From: a bacterium
Lineage (GTDB): Bacteria > BMS3Abin14
Reading direction: 5' to 3'
NCBI GenBank assembly: GCA_029210965.1
Contig: JARGFZ010000009.1
Location: 57,907 to 93,587 of the forward strand
DNA length: 35,681 bases
Shown piece after piece: positions 8,683 to 17,942 of the stretch. The notes beneath the pieces were generated by a model. It was not told where the DNA came from, made no database searches, and saw only the letters and a program-made list of their open reading frames with translations. Both the position numbers and the translations under genes were made by a program. Positions within the stretch are counted from its first letter, which is position 1. Each line of letters begins with the position of its first letter.

Positions 8683-8952
8683 TCAGCCAGATTTAGCGGC
8701 CGGACATCCCTGGCAGGACGGCTTATTCTTTTCAGTTCCGCATGACGGTGTTTCAGCCTTGGAGGGCACTGCCGGCCGCGCATAGTCGCTCTTGTACCAG
8801 CCGCTTCCCTTGAGAATGAAGTTTGTGGCAGCAATAAGACGCTCAACCGGTCCGCCGCACTTCGTACACTCCTTTACAGGATCATCGGTTATCCTCTGGA
8901 CAACCTCAAACTCTTTTTTGCACTTGCTGCATCGATATTCATAGGTGGGCAT
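8683..8952 (-). CDS. FmdB-family zinc ribbon protein
   Basis: Small protein of about 89 residues beginning MPTYEYRCSKC, the typical start of FmdB/regulatory zinc ribbon proteins, with two CxxC pairs (CSKC and CTKCGG). A family-typical ILKGSGWYKSDYA segment and an extra C-terminal Cys cluster (CGTEKNKPSCQGC) follow. I chose the ATG at 8952 because AAGGAG lies 10 nt upstream of it; an in-frame ATG 21 bp earlier would overlap that site. The precise role is not known. It is the probable first gene of the FmdB, K+ channel, CbiR-like transcript. Confidence 0.9.
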   Translation of the reverse strand: MPTYEYRCSKCKKEFEVVQRITDDPVKECTKCGGPVERLIAATNFILKGSGWYKSDYARPAVPSKAETPSCGTEKNKPSCQGCPAAKSG

Positions 8953-8980
8953 TGAAATGACACTCCTTATCATTTGGTGA

Positions 8981-9069
8981 AAAGTAAAAGGTGAATCCCG
9001 CCAATGGCGGGACTATTCACGATTCACGATTCACTGTTCATCCACCTTCGCATAAAGCTTCGGTGGACA
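8981..9069. repeat. Short palindromic repeats between FmdB and PHP genes
   Basis: First a hairpin with CCCGCC/GGCGGG (about 8997-9010) flanked by GTGAATC and ATTCACGATTCAC words, then a TCCACCTTCGC/GCTTCGGTGGA palindrome (9041-9067). A relative of the second palindrome lies at 21259-21297. Both recall palindromic intergenic repeats that are widespread in bacteria. Confidence 0.6.
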
Positions 9070-9113
9070 GGCTGTTCACTGACTACTGAATTTAGGCACT
9101 ATTATCCCCTCTG

Positions 9114-9965
9114 TCAACGAGGGGAACCTTTCTGGTGCAGTTGTTTCAAATCGTCAGCCACTGACCTGGGGATATTCAGGTTGCCGACACCAACTCCCAG
9201 ACGCGTCTCCAGCATCCCAGGACCGTGAAAATCGCTGCCCCCGGTGAGGATGAGACCGTACTTTCTGGCCAGGGAACAATAGAGGGCCGTCTCCTCCTTT
9301 GAGTGGCTGTAATAATAGGCTTCGACACCGGCGAGCCCCATGGAGGCAAGGCGGGAAAGGAGTTCAGACAGTTCATCCTCCGTCAGTGAAAGTGTCTGGG
9401 GATGGGCAAGAACCGGAAGTCCCCCCGCAGACCGAATACGTTCAATGGAAAATTCCGGTGTCATCTTGTCGCGATCGGCATAGGCGGCGGCCCCCTTGCC
9501 CAGGTAGCGATCGAAAGCTTCCTTGAATGTGGCTACGTAACCTCTGTTCACCATGGCGGTAGCAATATGGGGACGTCCCATGCTCTCACCGCCCGCGAGA
9601 GCGGCCACCTCATCCCATTGGAGCGGACATCCCAGTTGGGCCAGTTTGGACAGTATAATGTGATTTCTGTCGTCCCTGCCGCCCCGGAGCCAGGACAGGG
9701 TTTCCACAAGTTCGGCATCCGACGGGTCAACAAAATATCCGAGCATATGCAGCGTACCGGGGTTGTTCTCAGCGCTGATCTCGATCCCTGGAATGAGCTC
9801 TATACCTAACTTTGCCGCCTCCTCGGAGGCTTCCGCCAGACCCGAAAGGGTATCGTGGTCGGTAAGGGCTATAACCTGGATACCCATGGCATGAGCGTGG
9901 CGCATCAACTCGGCAGGAGAAAGTTTCCCGTCAGAAGCGTTTGAGTGGGTGTGGAGGTCGATCAT
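9114..9965 (-). CDS. PHP-domain phosphoesterase (YciV/RNase AM-like)
   Basis: Protein of 283 residues with the PHP metal sites in order: MIDLHTHSNASDG, ALTDHDTLSG, IPGIEISAE, VLAHP and LTGGSDFHGP. This matches the YciV family of 3',5'-nucleoside bisphosphate phosphatases, some of which trim RNA 5' ends (RNase AM). It probably acts in the cytoplasm on nucleotides or short RNAs. A good ribosome binding site (GGAGG) lies about 10 nt before the ATG. It is upstream of the FmdB gene on the same strand but separated by repeats, so it may be transcribed alone. Confidence 0.9.
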   Translation of the reverse strand: MIDLHTHSNASDGKLSPAELMRHAHAMGIQVIALTDHDTLSGLAEASEEAAKLGIELIPGIEISAENNPGTLHMLGYFVDPSDAELVETLSWLRGGRDDRNHIILSKLAQLGCPLQWDEVAALAGGESMGRPHIATAMVNRGYVATFKEAFDRYLGKGAAAYADRDKMTPEFSIERIRSAGGLPVLAHPQTLSLTEDELSELLSRLASMGLAGVEAYYYSHSKEETALYCSLARKYGLILTGGSDFHGPGMLETRLGVGVGNLNIPRSVADDLKQLHQKGSPR

Positions 9966-10406
9966 GTGTTGCGATCCTCCGCAATAGTACCCAGGAGCCA
10001 GTACCCGGTATTCAGAAAAAAAACTTAGTTCATAACCAACTGGAAATATTACCTTTCAGGACTATTTAAGTCAACGCCTTGACACGCCTGGCGCACCTGA
10101 CGGCGCTTGCTTTTTGTTTCATTCCAAAACCAAGATGAAGAGGATAAAAGGGATTGGTTTCTCACTTACCAGGATTAAACCCTTATGTTCAGGTTTTCTC
10201 TGCGGTCCTATGCCATAAATACGACTGGATTCCGGATCATTAAGCCGATGGCATGACATCCAGAATGACGTTTATTGAAGTTTTTACCTAGACACCTCGA
10301 TACCTGGATACCGCTTTTCTCCCCCTCGCGTCTCGTGGTTATCCAAAACTTCTGGCTCCTAGATTCTGACTTCTGAATTCCTGCCGTTTCTGCTACCTTT
10401 CCTCCT
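9966..10406. other. Spacer between divergent PHP and kinase genes
   Basis: I see no gene. A diverged TGGATTCCGGATC...GATGGCATGAC-type palindromic repeat lies at about 10225-10270, CCTAGACACCTCGATACCTGG words at 10288-10312 (related to 22561-22690), and short GATTCTGACTTCTGAATTC words near 10360. Promoters for both neighbours should lie here but none is clear enough to call. Confidence 0.5.
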
Positions 10407-11966
10407 ATGGAACGTTCTTTCGGGAATTACATCCTCCACGAACGAGTGGGCATCGGAGGCATGGGGGAGGTCTTCAGGGCTACAAAACACGGACCTGACG
10501 GGTTCGAGGTACAGGTGGCCCTAAAAGTCATCCTTCCTCACCTTGCCAGGGAAGAGTCGTTCAAGAAGAGGTTCTCCCGCGAAGCAAACCTGGCAGCTTC
10601 CCTTCAACACCCGAATATAGTCAAGGTCAACGGTTTTGACATCATCGATGGAACCCCCGTTATCGAAATGGAATATGTACCGGGGGCTGATCTCCGGAGG
10701 ATCCTGCGCCTGTCTTCCCCCAGGGAAAAGCTTTCCCTGAATGAATCGATCGCGATCCTCTATGCAGTGGGAAGAGGGCTTAACCATGCACATCGTCAGG
10801 GGGACGGGGAAAAGGGTGAAGGAGGGATCATCCACTGCGATCTCAACCCTCACAACATTCTCATATCCACCCTGGGAGAGGTTAAAATCGCCGATTTCGG
10901 GATCGCACGCGCCATGCTCGGTGATATAGCCGCCAGCGCCACCATAAGGGGAAAGCTGGCCTATATGTCACCAGAACAGATGGAAGGCAGGGAACTGGAC
11001 CAGGCCACGGATCTTTTCTCCCTGGGCATCATCGCTTATCAGCTGTTATCGGGAAACCACCCTTTTGATCGGGGAAGCGAAGCCGCAACCATCTCTGCCA
11101 TCGGGAAGGCTGAACATATTCCTCTGCGCAACGCAGCCTCTGGGCTGCCCTCTTCCCTCTATGAACTGGTGGACCGGCTTCTCACGCTCGATCCGGCCGA
11201 AAGACCTCCCAACGCCGCTTCGGTCCTGGAAGCCCTGGAACCGCTTGTCCTGCCCTCTGCCGTCACTTCACTCGCCAGTCGGGTACGCTCCCTGGTGCCT
11301 GAAACACACCACGCAGCTGGTATCGTTTTAAACAGTTCACTGACGGCACCGACGATCCCGCGATCCAGAAGGTCACGTCTCTGGCCATATCTGGCCATGG
11401 GTACAGCAGGCATTGCTCTCGTCGCAGGTGTTTTTCTTCTCCCCACAGGCATGGAGTCGAACACCGCTCTCCCAATGCAAATAAAGGCTGTGGCGCCGGA
11501 ACCGGTCTCCACACCATCCCCCCAGCCTGAAGCACTTCCTCTCGAACACACCATAACTCTGGGATCAGTGCCTCCTGGAGCCAGCATCCTGGCTGACGGT
11601 ATCCCGGTTGGGACCACCCCGGTGTCGATCAGGAGCGGTTTTGATGACTCCACAGTGAACATGGAGGCCAGACTCTACGGATACAGGGATGAACCTTTTC
11701 GGATCCCACCCGGAGTGGATGAGCAGTACGTTGTCACCCTGGTCCCTTTGCCCACAGGCACCGTCAGGATCAGCGCCAACCCCTGGGCCAGGGTGATCTT
11801 CAGGGGCGAGGAAAAGGGCTATACACCCGTAACCATCCCGGACGTTCCCGTGGGAAAGCATACCTTTATCTTGAGTTACGATCCCCTGGGCGTGGAGCGG
11901 AAAGTCGGCAAGGAAGTCAGGGAGGGGATGAATACAGTCAGTGTGGATATGGGGGAAATTCCGTGA
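10407..11966 (+). CDS. Membrane-anchored Ser/Thr protein kinase with PEGA domains
   Basis: Hanks-type kinase of 519 residues. The N-terminal domain (10-275) has the Gly loop (GIGGMG, 15-20), the ATP lysine K40, the helix C glutamate E59 and DFG at 163-165. The catalytic loop reads H143-C-D-L-N-P-H-N150: the aspartate and final Asn are kept, but the usual Arg before the Asp is Cys and the usual Lys is Asn. A single transmembrane helix (about 325-345) follows, then two PEGA-like beta repeats (about 385-450 and 450-519), probably periplasmic. The kinase would thus sense or bind something at the cell wall. Catalytic-loop variants of this kind are known in other bacterial kinases, so activity is not excluded. 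No cognate phosphatase is nearby. Confidence 0.93.
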   Translation: MERSFGNYILHERVGIGGMGEVFRATKHGPDGFEVQVALKVILPHLAREESFKKRFSREANLAASLQHPNIVKVNGFDIIDGTPVIEMEYVPGADLRRILRLSSPREKLSLNESIAILYAVGRGLNHAHRQGDGEKGEGGIIHCDLNPHNILISTLGEVKIADFGIARAMLGDIAASATIRGKLAYMSPEQMEGRELDQATDLFSLGIIAYQLLSGNHPFDRGSEAATISAIGKAEHIPLRNAASGLPSSLYELVDRLLTLDPAERPPNAASVLEALEPLVLPSAVTSLASRVRSLVPETHHAAGIVLNSSLTAPTIPRSRRSRLWPYLAMGTAGIALVAGVFLLPTGMESNTALPMQIKAVAPEPVSTPSPQPEALPLEHTITLGSVPPGASILADGIPVGTTPVSIRSGFDDSTVNMEARLYGYRDEPFRIPPGVDEQYVVTLVPLPTGTVRISANPWARVIFRGEEKGYTPVTIPDVPVGKHTFILSYDPLGVERKVGKEVREGMNTVSVDMGEIP

Positions 11967-11981
11967 TCTGTGATCCGCGGT

Positions 11982-12058
11982 GCGTGAAGCGTGAAGCGTG
12001 AAGCGTGAAGCGTGAAGCGTGAAGCGTGAAGCGTGAAGCGTGAAGCGTGAAGCGTGAA
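11982..12058. repeat. Perfect 7-bp tandem array, 11 units of GCGTGAA
   Basis: Eleven identical GCGTGAA units without interruption begin 16 bp after the kinase stop codon. The array is in the kinase-to-ABC spacer. A 7-bp unit does not keep reading frame, and long perfect arrays usually vary in length by slippage. Confidence 0.97.
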
Positions 12059-12213
12059 ATCGAACAAGGTGTGCGGTGCTTTGTCAAGTGTGGTAAACGT
12101 GATCAGGGATCCCGGATTCCGGATTGAGAATTCTGGATTTATATCAATGAATTTTGTTCCGTTTTAATCCTCAATGCTCAATTCGGAATTCTCAATACAT
12201 TTGGGAGCTTTTC

Positions 12214-12960
12214 TTGATAAATCTCAACAACATCAGTGTCACATATCAAACCGACGCCGGGGACCACAACGCCCTGAACAATGTGGACTTTTCCCTTGAA
12301 ACCGGTTTATCATGCGTCTTTATTGGCCCAACCGGCTGCGGGAAATCCTCCCTTCTGTACCTTCTTGCCGGCCTGCTCAAACCTACCTCCGGACAGGTGA
12401 TCGTAAACGGTGAACCGCTGGTCTCGGTGCGCCTTTCCACCAGCCTTATCCTTCAACAGCACGGCCTCTTTCCGTGGAAAAATACCTTTGAAAACACCTC
12501 CCTGGGACTTACCTTGCGGGGGGCGGAAAAAGAAGGAAGATCGGCGACTATCAAAGCTCTTATGGAAGATATGGGCATCTGGGATGTCCGCGACAGTTTC
12601 CCGGGTCAGCTCTCCGGCGGACAAAGACAGCGTGTAGCCATTGCCCGCTCTCTTGCCACTGAACCTGACCTTCTCCTCATGGACGAACCTTTCTCCGCCC
12701 TCGACTCCATGACACGGGAGTCCCTTCAGAACCTGGTCCTCGGCCTTTGGAGAAAACGGTCCTTCACCTTTGTCCTCGTCACCCACAGCATCGAAGAGGC
12801 GGTGTTCCTGGGCAGGCGGATCGTCATCCTTTCCCCCCGTCCGGGCAGGATAATTTCCATACTGGACAACCCTGGCATGGGTGAGGGATCATATCGCCTC
12901 AGCGAGGAGTATCATTTAAAGTGCCGGGAGATCCGTCAAATTGTGGAAGGAATATCGTGA
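12214..12960 (+). CDS. ABC importer ATPase, nitrate/sulfonate/taurine type (SsuB/TauB-like)
   Basis: Cytoplasmic ATPase of about 248 residues with Walker A GPTGCGKSS, signature LSGGQRQR, Walker B LLLMDEPFSALD and the switch His in VTHSIEEA. Sequence and its pairing with an SsuC/TauC-type permease place it in the nitrate/sulfonate/taurine/thiamine-precursor importer group. I chose the TTG at 12214: GGGAG lies 6-7 nt before it and the conserved core begins just after, while the ATG 60 bp upstream would add residues from a repeat-rich spacer. It overlaps the permease by 4 bp. No binding protein is nearby, so the substrate is unknown. Confidence 0.9.
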   Translation: MINLNNISVTYQTDAGDHNALNNVDFSLETGLSCVFIGPTGCGKSSLLYLLAGLLKPTSGQVIVNGEPLVSVRLSTSLILQQHGLFPWKNTFENTSLGLTLRGAEKEGRSATIKALMEDMGIWDVRDSFPGQLSGGQRQRVAIARSLATEPDLLLMDEPFSALDSMTRESLQNLVLGLWRKRSFTFVLVTHSIEEAVFLGRRIVILSPRPGRIISILDNPGMGEGSYRLSEEYHLKCREIRQIVEGIS

Positions 12961-13706
12961 AATACGAGAAGGGGAAAACAGGGCCCTACCTGCTTGCCCT
13001 GACGTTTATTTTCCTCCTCTGGCAGGGGGCAGCCCTGGTGCTCAGGACTGAAGCTCTCCCAGGGCCAATATCCGTTATGGCCGCATTTGTTGAGGAGATA
13101 AGTGGATCCCTTGGCAATCACTTTTTTATCTCCACCTACAGGGTCCTCGCAAGTCTGCTTCTGGCCCTTGTCACTGCCGTCCCGATAGGGATCGCCATGG
13201 GACGCATCAAGGGGGTGGACTCTTTGGCATCCCCTCTTGTCTACCTCACATATCCTGTTCCCAAGATCGCATTTCTTCCACTGGTCTTACTCGTCTTCGG
13301 AATAGGCGACAGCTCCAAGATCTTTCTTATCGCTTTTATCCTTTTTTTTCAGATCCTGGTTACCACCCGTGATGCCGCACGTGAGATCCCTAAAGAGTAC
13401 ATTCTGTCCATGCGAAGCCTGGGAGCCAACAGGGCGCAGAAAGCGGTTCACCTCGTTTTGCCGGCGGTGCTGCCCAGCATTCTGACCAGCCTGAGGATCG
13501 GCATCGGCACTGCCATAGCCGTTCTCTTCTTTGTCGAATCCTTCGCAACCAATCAGGGGCTGGGTTTCTTCATCCTCGATGCCTGGAGTCAGCTGGATTA
13601 CGAAAGTATGTACGCGGGGATCGTCGCCATGGGGCTTCTGGGAGTGGTACTGTATGAGGGGGTTGAGGTCCTGGACCGGACGCTGTGCAGGTGGAATAAG
13701 ATCTGA
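12957..13706 (+). CDS. ABC importer permease (SsuC/TauC-like)
   Basis: Inner-membrane permease of about 249 residues with six probable transmembrane helices and the EAA-like coupling loop (about MRSLGANRAQKAVHLVLPAVLPSI) that contacts the ATPase. It starts with GTG at 12957, overlapping the ATPase stop (GTGA), with GGAAGG about 10 nt upstream. The two genes form a translationally coupled pair. A periplasmic binding protein must be encoded elsewhere or lost. A strong hairpin follows 34 bp downstream. Confidence 0.9.
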   Translation: MKYEKGKTGPYLLALTFIFLLWQGAALVLRTEALPGPISVMAAFVEEISGSLGNHFFISTYRVLASLLLALVTAVPIGIAMGRIKGVDSLASPLVYLTYPVPKIAFLPLVLLVFGIGDSSKIFLIAFILFFQILVTTRDAAREIPKEYILSMRSLGANRAQKAVHLVLPAVLPSILTSLRIGIGTAIAVLFFVESFATNQGLGFFILDAWSQLDYESMYAGIVAMGLLGVVLYEGVEVLDRTLCRWNKI

Positions 13707-13740
13707 TCTCAAATCTCAGAGAGAGTTTAAAGCCTTTTTA

Positions 13741-13774
13741 AAAGAGCTGCCCATCCGAGGAAGGGCAGCTCTTT
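13741..13774. terminator. Terminator hairpin between convergent permease and gdhA
   Basis: A perfect 12-bp stem (AAAGAGCTGCCC, 13741-13752, with 13763-13774) and a 10-nt loop, placed between the 3' ends of two convergent genes. T runs on both sides are short, so it probably works for both strands, more strongly for the minus strand where TTTT follows. Confidence 0.75.
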
Positions 13775-13802
13775 GGATTGAACGTTTTGTTAAAGGTGCA
13801 GA

Positions 13803-15499
<1,697 letters not shown>

Positions 15500-15527
15500 T
15501 GGACAGTCGTTTTTTTTGTACTATCAT
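15500..15527 (+). promoter_or_regulatory. Possible promoter of the ChaN-like gene
   Basis: TGGACA (15500-15505), 16 bp, then TATCAT (15522-15527), ending 4 bp before the ATG at 15532. If used, the transcript would start at or next to the start codon (leaderless), which agrees with the lack of a ribosome binding site. Confidence 0.35.
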
Positions 15528-15531
15528 ACGT

Positions 15532-16428
15532 ATGAATTATTGCACCCCCGAGATCAAACGGCCCTTCAAAGAAACCTTTTTAATCCTTGCATCCATTACC
15601 CTTGTACTGATCCTCGCGGGAGCCCTTCCCACTGCGGCAGAGCCTTACGGAGACCGCATACTGATGTTGTCCGAGGGGAAGGCTCTCGGCCTTGGACAGA
15701 TCCTGTCAGACCTGAAAGGGGCATCCCTTATCTTTGTGGGTGAGCAGCATGGTGATACAAGGCATCATGATCTCCAGTTGCGGGTTCTGAGAACACTTCA
15801 CAATTTGGGGATCCCTGTTGCTATTGGCCTGGAGATGTTCACCGCAAGAGACCAGGAGTACCTTGACTCCTGGATCCAGGGAACTCTTTCGGAAAAGGCG
15901 TTTCTTCGGGCCCACGAGAGAAATTGGGGGAATACCTGGCACCTGTACAGCCCCATCTATCGCTATGCCCGGGAAAAAAATATCCCCCTGGTTGGCCTGA
16001 ACGTTCCGGAGGAGATCACCACCCGGGTGGCCCGCCGGGGTTTTTCATCCCTATCTCCTGAACAGCGAGCCCAACTGCCTCTGGTCAGCTGCGATATTGA
16101 CGAAAAATACAGGTCCTTCATCCAGATGGCCCTGTCCGCCCATGAACCGTCAAAAAGCAGCAGCGCCTTCGAGAGTTTCTGCGAAGCACAACTCGTATGG
16201 GATACCACGATGGCCTTCAGACTGGTCCGGCACCTTGAACGCAACCCGGGCATAACCGTGATTGTAATGGCCGGCAATACCCACTCCTGGAGACCCGGTA
16301 TCCCGGAACAGCTCAGCCGGTTCGCAGACGGGATCGACTACCGGATCATCCTCCCGGAAATTCCTCCAGTACAGACACGACAGTTCATCGACAGTAGTGT
16401 GGCGGATTATCTGTGGCTGCTTCAGTAG
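15532..16428 (+). CDS. ChaN-like (Cofac_haem_bdg/DUF399) exported protein
   Basis: Protein of about 298 residues with an N-terminal signal peptide (hydrophobic ILASITLVLILAGAL, likely cut after PTAA). The family core is visible: LIFVGEQHGDTRHHDLQL, GLEMFTARDQEYLD, and MAGNTHSWRPG near the end. ChaN of Campylobacter binds haem and is linked to iron uptake; other relatives share a TIKI/erythromycin-esterase-like fold. Haem binding here is inference. I chose the ATG at 15532 because the residues after it form a clean signal peptide; an ATG at 15478 would add 18 residues. The stop codon lies inside the first unit of the 7-bp array that follows. Confidence 0.85.
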   Translation: MNYCTPEIKRPFKETFLILASITLVLILAGALPTAAEPYGDRILMLSEGKALGLGQILSDLKGASLIFVGEQHGDTRHHDLQLRVLRTLHNLGIPVAIGLEMFTARDQEYLDSWIQGTLSEKAFLRAHERNWGNTWHLYSPIYRYAREKNIPLVGLNVPEEITTRVARRGFSSLSPEQRAQLPLVSCDIDEKYRSFIQMALSAHEPSKSSSAFESFCEAQLVWDTTMAFRLVRHLERNPGITVIVMAGNTHSWRPGIPEQLSRFADGIDYRIILPEIPPVQTRQFIDSSVADYLWLLQ

Positions 16429-16507
16429 AACGTAGAACGTAGAACGTAGAACGTAGAACGTAGAACGTAGAACGTAGAACGTAGAACGTAGAACGTAGAA
16501 CGTAGAA
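16425..16507. repeat. Perfect 7-bp tandem array, 11.9 units of GTAGAAC
   Basis: Eleven GTAGAAC units plus a partial one, without errors. The first unit supplies the TAG stop codon (16426-16428) of the ChaN-like gene, so the array was expanded from, or grew into, the end of that gene. Confidence 0.97.
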
Positions 16508-16717
16508 AAAGTGTTGTTTTTTACCTACTATGGTTGTCAAGTGGTTTTGGGCCTTTATTCTGTGTTCCGTGTTCAGTTTTCTGTTTTAAATTTCCACCTT
16601 TCCTCATGACCCAGGTGGATCATATTATGAAGGATCTATTGGAAGACAGTCTGAAATAGGCGGTGATCGATGACCGGTAATCGGTAATCGGTATAAGATG
16701 AGAGTCGAGGATGAACA
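16508..16717. other. Spacer after the GTAGAAC array
   Basis: I see no gene. A short 7-bp-periodic stretch (CGGTAAT words) lies near 16672-16692. The rest is unassigned. Confidence 0.5.
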
Positions 16718-16874
16718 TTGATGACTTCGCAAAAAGTCATCAATGCGCCCCGCGCGGGGAGCCCAAATCAATGACTCACTCCGTAAGTCATTGATTTGTA
16801 AGGAAAGGGAAACGAACGCTTTTCCCTTTCCGTGGAGCGAAAAGTCCCGGATTGGACTTTTTGCGACTCGATCA
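16718..16874 (+). repeat. Multi-hairpin dispersed repeat, copy C (complete)
   Basis: Complete copy. Terminal inverted repeats are 12-bp perfect: TCGCAAAAAGTC (16727-16738) and GACTTTTTGCGA (16855-16866). Between them are a GC hairpin, the AAATCAATGAC/GTCATTGATTT hairpin, the GGAAAGGGAAA/TTTCCCTTTCC hairpin and the AAAAGTCC/GGACTTTT hairpin. It lies between the ChaN-like and LolA-like genes. Confidence 0.92.
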
Positions 16875-16897
16875 AAATTAGAAAGTGGAAAGTGGAA

Positions 16898-16937
16898 ACC
16901 CTTCGACAAGCTCAGGGTCCCGAGCCCGGTCGAGGGA
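16898..16937 (+). repeat. TTCGACA-GCTCA-GTCCCGAGC repeat
   Basis: CTTCGACAAGCTCAGGGTCCC followed by GAGC and GTCGAGGGA. The same words occur on the minus strand in each 759-bp nuclease unit (34103-34147), so this short repeat is shared by two places in the window. Confidence 0.7.
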
Positions 16938-16990
16938 GTGGAAAGTGGAAAAAAATGAAAGAGCAAAGGGCGTAAAAGGCCTTAAATATT

Positions 16991-17063
16991 CCGTCATTCC
17001 GGAAATTTCTCGTGAGAGAGATTATCCGGAATCCATGGATTCCCGCATTCGCGGGAATGACGG
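16991..17063. repeat. 73-bp palindromic repeat with CCGTCATTCC ends
   Basis: Perfect 10-bp terminal inverted repeats (CCGTCATTCC and GGAATGACGG) enclose two inner palindromes, GGA...TCC around 17001-17030 and TCCCGC/GCGGGA (17041-17056). Related partial copies lie near 10225 and 33037. This type of repeat is common in bacterial spacers. Confidence 0.75.
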
Positions 17064-17171
17064 TGTTGTGGGCACATGTACGGGGGAACTGACGACTGAG
17101 CGACAAGATGGCCAGGTGACTGAGCGAAAAGTTGAACACAAGCAATGAATGGCAAAAAGGGACAGATGATA

Positions 17172-17942
17172 ATGACAAGTTTAAAGTGGAAACCGGTTTT
17201 TTTAGTTCTTCTCATTTGTCTTTTCAGCTCCAGAATTTCCAGCGCAGCCACTGCCAAAGAAATTCTGGAGAAAGTGGACGATCTATGGCGGGGGGAATCC
17301 AGTTTTGCCGAAATGACCATGGAGGTCGTAACGGAACATTACGAAAGATCCATGAAGCTCAAGGCATGGTCCCTCGGCAAGGAACACTCCCTGTTCGTTA
17401 TCACCTACCCTCCCAAAGATCGCGGTGTAGCCACCCTTAAAGCCGAGAAGGACATCTGGAACTATTTGCCACGAGTTAATCGTGTCATTCGTGTCCCTAC
17501 CTCCATGATGATGGCCAACTGGATGGGCAGCCATTTCACTAACGATGACCTGGTCAAGGAAAGCCGCATGTCGGAAGATTATGATGCCGAAGTCACTTTC
17601 GAGGGTGAAAAAGACGGCACCAGTGTTTACGAGATCGCCCTTCTGCCCAAACCTGAGGCACCTGTGGTCTGGGGGCGCATCGAGATCACCGTCATCCAGG
17701 AAACGTTGATCCCCATACGGTCCCTTTATTATGATGAGGATGGGATTCTTTCCAGGACAATGCTCTTTGACGACGTTAAAAAGCTGGGCGGCAGGCTTGT
17801 TCCCGCCACAATGGTCCTCGTGCCGGAGGACAAACCTGAGGAAAAGACTGTCATCACCTACGATTCCCTCGAACTCGGTCTCGGACTTAAACCCGAATTC
17901 TTTTCCCGCAATACACTGACCCGGAAGGATCTGGTCCGATGA
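17172..17942 (+). CDS. LolA-like outer-membrane lipoprotein-sorting protein
   Basis: Periplasmic protein of about 256 residues. An N-terminal signal peptide (KPVFLVLLICLFSSRISSAA) is followed by a LolA/LolB-like fold typical of COG2834: AKEILEKVDDLWRGESSF, then IWNYLPRVNRVIRVPTSMMM and a conserved GSHFTNDDLV. Such proteins are thought to carry a hydrophobic cargo between membranes. I chose the ATG at 17172 (GGG about 10 nt upstream); an ATG at 17166 is also possible. Its stop overlaps the start of the first permease (ATGA), so it is the first gene of the transporter operon and likely the periplasmic carrier for it. Confidence 0.87.
   Translation: MTSLKWKPVFLVLLICLFSSRISSAATAKEILEKVDDLWRGESSFAEMTMEVVTEHYERSMKLKAWSLGKEHSLFVITYPPKDRGVATLKAEKDIWNYLPRVNRVIRVPTSMMMANWMGSHFTNDDLVKESRMSEDYDAEVTFEGEKDGTSVYEIALLPKPEAPVVWGRIEITVIQETLIPIRSLYYDEDGILSRTMLFDDVKKLGGRLVPATMVLVPEDKPEEKTVITYDSLELGLGLKPEFFSRNTLTRKDLVR

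Noticed and set aside
11982-12058. CRISPR array
   Set aside because: The 7-bp units have no spacers between them, and no Cas gene is in the window; it is a simple tandem repeat. The same applies to 16425-16507 and 24571-24626.
12154-12213. Upstream ATG start of the SsuB-like ATPase
   Set aside because: The added residues come from a repeat-like spacer, and the TTG at 12214 has a good ribosome binding site.
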